Part shown: positions 56,917 to 64,000 of the stretch, piece by piece
Numbering within the stretch: the first letter of the stretch is position 1
Layout of the letters: each line of letters begins with the position of its first letter
Origin: Thelephora terrestris
Lineage: Eukaryota; Basidiomycota; Agaricomycetes; Thelephorales; Thelephoraceae
Assembly (NCBI GenBank): GCA_015956445.1
Contig: WIUZ02000006.1
Location: forward strand, 806,001 to 870,000
Direction: 5' to 3'
Length of the DNA stretch: 64,000 nucleotides
Notes under the pieces: model-generated
Database searches by the model: none
The model's input: the letters and a program-made list of their open reading frames with translations, nothing else
What the model was told of the DNA's origin: nothing
Position numbers and translations under genes: made by a program

Positions 56917-58385
56917 ATGTCTCTCAAACAGAAATCTCACCCTTTGCCCTCTCCTAGCCGCGTCCCAGTCCCTCCCCTCACAACCATGAAAGATATCTCC
57001 TCCTCCTCCAAGAACGCCCGCACCTGTCTCTACCCTCGCAAGAGGCCCTCTCCACACGGCATCTCAAAATCGCGTGGCCAGAAAGACTCCCCCCCTCCCT
57101 ACACCTCTCGTTCCAACGCACGCAAATCCCCACAAAACTCCAAGGCTGAGCAGTTGGCCCGCAAACAACGAGAGGCAAAGATTTCTGCCCTCAGGCGCGA
57201 GGGCATCTATTTAGAAGAAGAATACAGAGAAGAAATCCGACGGTACATGCACGAGATGGAGGTTTGCAATCTCTCTTGCCTCGTCAAAAACCGCCGCTCA
57301 ATTGTCTGTTGATTTTACAGCAATACACGATGTGTTCTGCTCAATCGATGGATCAACAACCCGAGATTCGGTGGCACATGCGGCCTTGTCTCGTTGACTT
57401 CCTCGTCGAAATCCACTTCACTTTCCGCCTCCGACCAGAGACCCTTTACCTCACTCTCAACATCATCGATCGCTACGTCTCTCGCCGCATCGTTTATGTT
57501 AAACATTATCAGCTCGTCGGTTGCGCCGCCCTCTGGATCGCCGCAAAGTTTGAGGATGCCAAGGATCGCGTACCGTCTGTACAGGATCTCGTCCAGATTT
57601 GTCGCGACACCTATGACGAGTCGGCCTTTATTCAGATGGAGCAACACGTCCTCTCCACCATCCAGTGGTCTTTGGGTCATCCTACCGCTGAGGCTTGGTT
57701 GCGGCTCATCTGCTGTGGTGCTATCCCTGAAGAGCAGCGTGTTCAGGACATCACACGCTTTCTGATGGAGATCACCCTCTTCTATCGCGAATTCGTCTTT
57801 TACACGCCCTCTGCCATCGCCCTGGCCTCTCTCACCCTCGCTAGGTACCTCTGTGGACGGCCACGGCAGTTCTTTGAGGAGACCGACGAATGTCTCGAAG
57901 TCGTTGAGCTTCTAGACACCCGCCTGTCCAAGCACGTCAACGACCTTTCCGAAACCTTGGTCAAGAAGTACTCTTACGCCTTTTACTCCAAGGCTTCCAC
58001 CTTTGTTGTCCAGTACTATCTCCAGGGCGGCCGTTTCGTTCGTCAGCCTCTCGTCTCCTTACCAATGACCCCCATCCGCTCGAAATCGTCCCGGTCGTCC
58101 GTCACCACCCCCACCAGCGCGTCCACCTGTGGCTCGGATTATTCGGATTACATGCCAATGACTCCCACCAGCCCCATCGCCCCCTCCCTCCCCAGCGACG
58201 ATTACGCCAGCAGTTTCAGGATTGACAGTGACAAGGAGAACTACCCCGCGAATGCCACTTTTGAGCCTGCGATCAACAAACAGCACATCGATTGCACGCC
58301 CGAACAGTACCTCCCCTACGATTTCGTCGCTTACGGTCGGCCAGCTCTGCATAATTACAACATGTCATCCCCAGCAGTGGCATAG
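56917..58385 (+). CDS. G1-type cyclin (Cln-like)
   Basis: This is a regulatory subunit of the cell-cycle kinase Cdk1/Cdc28. Two exons (56917-57261 and 57321-58385) give 469 residues. The N-terminus is disordered and basic. The cyclin box starts at EEEYREEIRRYMHEME and continues with MRPCLVDFLVEIHFTFRL, PETLYLTLNIIDRYVS and VGCAALWIAAKFEDAKDR. The second fold follows with MEITLFYREFVFYTPSAIAL. The Arg of MRPCLVDF and the Lys and Glu of AAKFED are the usual Cdk contacts. The tail has Thr-Pro sites (LPMTPIRS, YMPMTPTSP) expected for phosphorylation-driven turnover. The pattern is closest to fungal Cln1-like G1 cyclins. The Met at 56917 was chosen because the earlier in-frame-looking ATG at 56794 lies in CT-rich leader. 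Confidence 0.9.
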
Positions 58386-61165
58386 GGAGCCGTCATCCTC
58401 GGCCTCTCTCAGACCGACTCTTGATCATAGCAAGTTGTCAAAATGTATCACCATCACCATACACGTCGTACGTCGACAAGTCAATACAACGCATCCCGTT
58501 TTCTCGCACCTCAACCACCCATGCATTCATTCTCTGCAATCGTCCATTCTCGCTTTCTGCACTCTCCATCCTTTCCTCCCTTGTACCGGGAGTCGATGCA
58601 TGGGTAACTCGCCGGCTTGTAGAAGGTTTTCGTATTCTTGTACAGTCTGGGTATCCTTGTCCCACGTCCTCCTCGGTCTCTACAGTTCTCCAGAATCGTT
58701 TGCAATCTTACTTTTCTCTCTCTCCCCCGACTGAACACTCTTTCCTCGTACTTGTGACCCTCATCATCCTTTCTCGTTCATCCCTAGTTTCACATACCAT
58801 TTCTCCCCCCCGCATCCTCCACGTGTTCGAGCTGTTACCTCCCGTTCCCTCCAAACCTCGAGTCGACTCTTTAACCACCTTCCTTTTCATAATCAGTCGG
58901 CACAACAGCTGTGTATATTTCTTGCTATTTTATTCCTTCAATTCTATTGTACTACTGGTTTATTCACCCCCACCACACCAAGTCCCCTGTTGTCTCGTAC
59001 CTTTGTGCGGCAACCAAAGCTCGCTCCGTAGCATTCTCCTTCCTCTCATCGTCTTCATGTTGTCTGTCGGGAACGAGCCCAGTGTCTACCTTACATCGAA
59101 CTCCCTGGTCCCTCGCTTTCACCGCGTTGGACGTTGGACGTTGAATTGTTATCGATTGATCTCTCAGTTCCGCTCTCCACCTCGGCAAGGTCTGGTGACC
59201 CTCTGAATTCGCCATCGATTAGCGACCCCGTCGGCTTCTTGATTGCGGCTGTTGCAGAACAGACTCCCTGGTGGCTCTTCGCGACCCCCTTGTTCATGAG
59301 GGTGGTGAGCGGTTTAGCCTGTGCCTTTCGGTTCCTGCTCGAGGTGAGCCCCTTGCGACGAAATCCTTATCTTTGTTCGAAGGGCGTTACGCCCAAGAGG
59401 TTCGCATCACCAAATCAAACCGAGGTTATTTTATTTGTCCGCAATCATAACTGATTTTGAGAGCACCTGATGGGGTTCTAGGTGTCACCAGGAATGCAGG
59501 GAAGTCCGGGGATTTCAACACCAACGGACGCTACCTGTGGGCGGTGTGGGATCCAGAGCTATTCCTGTGCTGAATTCCGTCACAAATGACCAACCAGACC
59601 GTCCGAAAATTCCGCAACTGCGAGACCCCCCTCTCCGAGTCGCTGAAGGACAAGATTAATGGAGGTCCTCCGGCAGGATCGGTATCTTAATCGGCACCAG
59701 TGCTCACGCGGGCTACGGTATATTCAAATAAGCAGCGCTTTCCGTCCGTCCGACTATTCATTCATACTTATCATATCATATCAAAGAGAAAGAACTAGAG
59801 CCTGAAAGGGGCGGTAACTTGGACTGGGATGGGCGGGTATCATCTCTGTTATAGGATGAGAGAAGATCTGTGAGTGGGGGGGGGGGGTGCAGTAGCTTAT
59901 GTATAGTTGCGATGCGGGTCGGATATTACTAGGTTAGTTGACCTTCCCTTAGCGTACAACTTTGTCCCCACATCTCGGGATCGGCCCACCACCAGACACA
60001 CACACGTGGGGGTTGTTGGTGGTTTGGAGGATGGAGATAGGGTCGTAAACGGGCGGCCGAATTGTAAGTTGATCACGAAATCTTTCGGTGAACACTGCCT
60101 CCCTTCGCTGTTCTCCTGCTCATGTGGCGTCCCCTCGCTTGACCTTTTTCCTCGAAAGTAGGATCAGACAGCCGTTGGATCACCTCATTTCACGTATCTT
60201 GGTATATATAAAAACAAGTAATTCTTTGATGGGCACTGGGTAATTGCACCTCGGTTTCACGCCCTCACCTTAATTTTCGAGCAGGGCTTATTGTTAATTT
60301 CCCACGAGCGCTGCCCTCTCAGTACACGTACTTCTTACTTGGGATCCGGATTTCTCACGAATTATTGCGGGGTGAATTCTACGATGCTCCCCGCGGTTGT
60401 GGTACAAACACACACAAGTGCACTGGAGCGATGCCATATACGTGTGTACTTATCAAGCGAGATAATAATCATGATTGCCGCATCCGGGGAGATCAAATTT
60501 CCTTGCCCGCCATTTTTCCCTCTCTCCCCGACAGGGCATCTGACAGGCAACCAACAAAAATAGCAGAGTTGGACGTTCTGTGTGTGTGCGCGCTCGTACG
60601 ATCTCCGAGTAGAATAAAGGTACGAGATAACACCGTGAGAGAGTGTGTTCGGGCCTGATTGTACGTGATACCTAAGTGGCGCGAGTGTCAACGATGTGTG
60701 GGGGAAAAGGGGGGTGGGGGACCCGGAAGCGATTCACACGAGATTAGAGTATCTGCATAGTGCCCACACTACTCGGTGACACCAAGCACGCAGGGCTGAA
60801 GTATCTTCCATTCAACGATCAACTTACCAAGCCCTCCGAAGCATAAGTATGGACCTCCCAGTTCAATCGGCTCACCCTGGACGTTCCCCTCCGCAAAAGG
60901 TCCGAAAGGAAAGGCCCGTATACGTATGGGGCCAAAGGCTACCGATGAATCACTATAGGGGCGAACAACATTGTGCATGTGCATCAGATAGGGTGGTACG
61001 TACATACATCGAAACTGCATAGGGCTAATCCACGTCTGGATGCCTCTTTCTGACCGACAGCCATTCAATCCTTCCCTCCAAGAAAAATTTCCAACCTGCG
61101 AGCCGGAACGCTCATCACAGGTAATCAATCGATAGACGGTGTTCTCGGGCCCCCCCTCCCCATCT
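58386..61165. other. Long intergenic region with pyrimidine-rich cyclin 3' flank
   Basis: No gene is seen in 2.8 kb. The first ~800 bases are T/C-rich and keep a spurious 261-codon frame open. They are probably the cyclin 3' untranslated region. A TATA-like tatatata occurs at 60203-60210 on the plus strand with no coding frame behind it, and a run of 12 G lies at 59876-59887. Confidence 0.5.
59876..59887 (+). repeat. Homopolymer run of 12 G
   Basis: Twelve consecutive G bases. Such runs are prone to length errors in sequencing, so the exact count is not reliable. Confidence 0.8.
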
Positions 61166-63423
61166 TCACTTGAGAGACCATTTGTCCTCTGAAAGTTCAA
61201 TTCCCACAGGTCGCTTCTCATCGAGGCTGATCCTTCCTGCGTGAAGGATCGCGGTCGTCAACACCGTGTTTGCGATAGTTGGCAGCCCGTGCTTATCGTA
61301 GTCTGCGGGCTGCGACAGCCCAGCGTTGACGCTCCGCGCGGCGTCGATGAATTTTTCGATGGATATGTAGCCATAGCCGCGTTGGCCATCGAAGTGTCCA
61401 GTCTCCGAAGGACTGTATTTCATGCTGAGAGCGTGAATGAATGTTGATTATCTCGGCTGCTCGCGCGAAGGGCCGTGCTCACTAGAATGGGTTGTACCAG
61501 GTTTTTCCGGTCTCGTCAACCGTGAGATCGTATCCGCGGTGAGCCTGGTTAACATTAATTTCACCCTGAAACACAAGGGAGCTCAGCTTCCTCGTCGTTG
61601 TATGAGCCTGGCGCTGAAGGCCGGGACCGATGGAACCGATGGTGGAATGCGGACCTTTTCTGCCATATAGTAAAAGTGCTGGGCGGTATGAACACCCGAG
61701 TTTTGTGGGGCAGTCCAGGACGCGGTGTAGACAGCAGTCCCACGGTGTGTTGGACTCGTGAGGGACTGCCAATCGACGAGAAGCGTGATGGTGTCTTCGG
61801 TCTGGGGAACACAATTGTACGGCTCTCCCGTGGCGATGCCGGTTGCAGCGCTGGCCACGACACGAGTAGGGACCGCCTTTCCCTGGAGGAACCAACAACA
61901 GATATCGATGTGGTGCGATGAGAGGTAGTAGCTGTCACAACGTCCCACAGAGTCAGTATCGTGGTGTGGTTCTACGCCTCCGAATACGTTTTAACGAATC
62001 GCTTACCTAATATCCGAGTCTCTACCCGCCCAAGCACGGAAGGTCTCGAGCTGGCTCTTTGGTTGGCTCATCCATGCGTTGAAGAAGTTGAACTCTCCCA
62101 GAGACTGTGCACGGGCCTTGGCATCGCTGTATACTGGGTCAAATCTATCGGCGGAATTTCCGAAGACGGACGAGAGAAGGTTCGTTAGAGTGATACGAAC
62201 ATCGGGGACAGACTTACGAACCTCTTGTGATGTTCGACGAAGCAAACGACGTTGTGTTTTCTAGCGGCTGCGATCAAAGCGTTGTGATGATCGAGGGTTT
62301 GTACTGCCGGCTTAGTTACAAGAACGTGAATGCCCCGCTCAATTGCATAGGACGCAATGTCGTAATGAGTGTCTAGGCCGGGTCAAGGGTATACCGGGAT
62401 TATGTTTCAAGATCTCACTCACTGTCGGGAGTGAATATGATTGCAGCATCTCCAGGCTTGAGATGATTGATGGCGGTCTTATCTGAGCGAGTAGTGGGAG
62501 ATCGCGTGTGATTAGGCGCGAGGGTTAAGATAAATAGAGGGAAACGAACAAGCCTCCGGGTCGGTTTTTCCCTCCTCTGGGAAGGCCGCGAATCTGGCGT
62601 TGGACGTGGCGATGTATGTACGGGATTTCTCATTTGAGCGACCAGACTCACGAAGTATCCATGCCCTTGTAAACTTGGCCAATCTTCAAATCCAGGTGTT
62701 CGCGAATAGCCGGGAACTTGGATCCATTCACGCCGACCATACTAAGCCTGTCAACCTGTAGGCCCACGTGTGAATCCTCCGAGCACGGGGACCTAGGAGA
62801 ACGTCCGAACCTTGCCCAGACGGCGAAGGTCGAACAAGGTGAGACCGACGACCTGGGATGATAGTGTGCGATGTCATGAAGTGATCGGCAGCGGTATTCC
62901 ATTATATCAGTTCACGCACGCCGATCTGAAAAATGTGAGAACCCCATGACTTGTGGAGCGGGGAGAAATTTTATACCTTTTTATCTGACTTGGATGCCCC
63001 GGAACTTGTCCACCCTGTCGTGTACTCTCCCTTGAACGCATCGCAATGGCTTCAGAGATGTGGATAAGCGGAGGGTTCGCCGAGATCACGACTCACTGTG
63101 CCGCCTGGAGGGGTTCAATTAGCGCAGTATCTCATGAGAGCATGGGATCTGCTCACACATCAGGACGTCCAACTTGTTTTCTGTTGACATCGTTGTTCGT
63201 CGCTTGCTGGGAATCTTGCGTGCGATACTGGCCTACCCTTGGACGATGTCACCCCTTCCAAGCTAGAGGTCGACGGTGAACGGGAACTAGAGCCATCGGG
63301 GGTTGGCGGTAGTAGGATCGGAGGCCCGGCCCGGTGCTGGGACGAGTAGGGTGGAATATTTTGGAATGCGGCTGACGACACTCGGTCTTTGTCAACGGAC
63401 CCACGCTCTTGAATTCTCGGCAT
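61166..63423 (-). CDS. Gfo/Idh/MocA-family oxidoreductase
   Basis: This is an NAD(P)-dependent dehydrogenase with a Rossmann fold and a Gfo/Idh/MocA C-terminal domain. The readable core is [17 protein letters not shown], then [54 protein letters not shown] and [18 protein letters not shown], with the Lys-Pro pair typical of the family. [20 protein letters not shown] and [19 protein letters not shown] follow, and the protein ends LSEDKWSLK at 61166. A 6-nt exon at 62920-62925 (Ile-Gly) restores the Rossmann motif. The 5' end is uncertain: a good Met at 63423 ([17 protein letters not shown]) is linked through one or two very small exons. Some fungal relatives reduce D-galacturonate, but the substrate cannot be told from sequence. 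It diverges from ERG5. Confidence 0.85.
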
Positions 63424-63623
63424 GTTTTGCTTAGGAAGTGTGTGTTGCCAGGTGATGTCGGTCTTGATCCTACCAATGGGATTCTTCTGCGAGTGTGGCA
63501 CGATTTTTTGCGTTTGCGCTTGAATTTTATCAGCCGAGGTTGAACGTCGGCCCCTTCCCTCCGTCTTCGACCTACCACCACCTCTCTCACCGCCACCGAC
63601 GACGGCGACAAAGACCGAACGTA
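63424..63623. promoter_or_regulatory. Divergent promoter of the oxidoreductase gene and ERG5
   Basis: If the oxidoreductase starts at 63423, 200 bp separate it from the ERG5 start at 63624. No TATA box is obvious. Confidence 0.45.
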
Positions 63624-64000
63624 ATGGACCGCTACGCCTCCGCCTCCATTCCCACATCAACTTCCGCCCCTCCGTACAGCATTCCGTTGCCGTCTGGCTC
63701 GGGTTCATGGCTATTCACAACTTTCGCCGTCTTGTTCACCTTGCTGGCCCTCGAACAGTCCGTCTACAGGTACAAGAAACGTCATTTGCCTGGAGCAGCC
63801 TGGACCATTCCGGTCATCGGAAAATTCGCTGATTCGCTCAAACCGACTATGGAGGGTTATATGCGTCAGTGGAACGCAGGTGACCTGAGCGCTGTTAGCG
63901 TATTTAACATGTTTGTCCCTCAATTTGATTCCCGACGCGAACGTGTCCGCTGAGGCTAATCCCTATGTAGTTTCATCGTCATGGCCTCTTCAAACGAGTT
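63624..64000 (+). CDS. ERG5: C-22 sterol desaturase, cytochrome P450 CYP61 (N-terminal part, cut by window edge)
   Basis: This ergosterol-pathway P450 of the endoplasmic reticulum introduces the C22-C23 double bond. Exon 1 (63624-63910) encodes a Ser/Pro-rich N-terminus (MDRYASASIPTSTSAPPYS), then a membrane anchor WLFTTFAVLFTLLALEQSVY. The CYP61-type segments RYKKRHLPGAAWTIPVIGKF and ADSLKPTMEGYMRQWNAG follow. A 60-nt intron follows, and exon 2 (from 63971) gives FIVMASSNE, in phase. The heme-binding part lies beyond the window. The call rests on the close resemblance of this N-terminal block to fungal Erg5. Confidence 0.9.

Noticed and set aside
58421-59206. 261-codon plus-strand frame after the cyclin gene
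   Set aside because: The sequence is pyrimidine-rich and so lacks stops by composition. The peptide is Ser/Leu/Phe-rich without motifs; it is probably cyclin 3' flank.
60769-61221. 150-codon minus-strand frame beyond the oxidoreductase stop
   Set aside because: It overlaps the true last exon in another frame and shows no family features.
1-64000. Search for transposons, virus-like elements, tRNA genes, CRISPR arrays and bacterial operons
   Set aside because: No transposase, reverse transcriptase, integrase or capsid-like frame, no long terminal repeats, and no convincing tRNA-like fold was seen. The RdRP is a cellular silencing enzyme with introns, not a viral polymerase.

Overview
This window looks like nuclear DNA of a basidiomycete fungus, probably an agaricomycete. 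Almost every gene is cut by many short introns (about 45-70 nt) with GTRNGT-like donors. Genes are packed tightly on both strands. The proteins are fungal, and several look mushroom-type: a fused nucleotidyltransferase-like/ankyrin protein, a giant TRANK1-like helicase and a MetR-type bZIP factor. I count 25 protein genes in 64 kb. I see no credible tRNA or rRNA gene, CRISPR array, virus-like element or transposon.

Layout. 1-6.2 kb holds BLM10 (proteasome activator, cut by the left edge), an RXT2-like gene, RPD3 (class I histone deacetylase) and RAD14/XPA (nucleotide excision repair). RXT2-like and RPD3 diverge from a 143-bp shared promoter, and both products belong to the Rpd3L corepressor. 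6.7-12.6 kb is one long gene joining a nucleotidyltransferase-like N-terminus to ankyrin repeats. 12.7-14.7 kb holds an acyl-CoA thioesterase and RPS27, facing each other. 15.1-23.3 kb is a TRANK1-like SF1 helicase. 23.7-30.2 kb carries a bZIP factor, an F-box protein and a PH-ORD oxysterol-binding protein. 30.8-37.1 kb holds GND1, a dienelactone-hydrolase-family gene, the Rieske protein RIP1 and RPB8. 37.4-46.3 kb holds a conserved unknown, a Sec7-PH Arf GEF, NOP7 (pescadillo) and SMD2. 46.4-54.6 kb holds an RNA-dependent RNA polymerase, an LYR-motif protein and a long RD/RE-rich, Q-rich protein. 54.6-64 kb is sparser: a G1-type cyclin with a long pyrimidine-rich leader, a Gfo/Idh/MocA oxidoreductase, and the start of ERG5 (CYP61), cut by the right edge.

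Most genes are housekeeping and unrelated in function. The main exception is the RXT2-like/RPD3 pair. Recurrent features are very short intergenic promoters between divergent starts (143, 75, 43 and 200 bp), micro-exons of 3-21 nt, and two probable GC-AG introns. Exon limits were set by hand from splice motifs, reading frame and family conservation. The least certain are the middle of the ankyrin gene, the 5' ends of the F-box and oxidoreductase genes, and the minor exons of the helicase.
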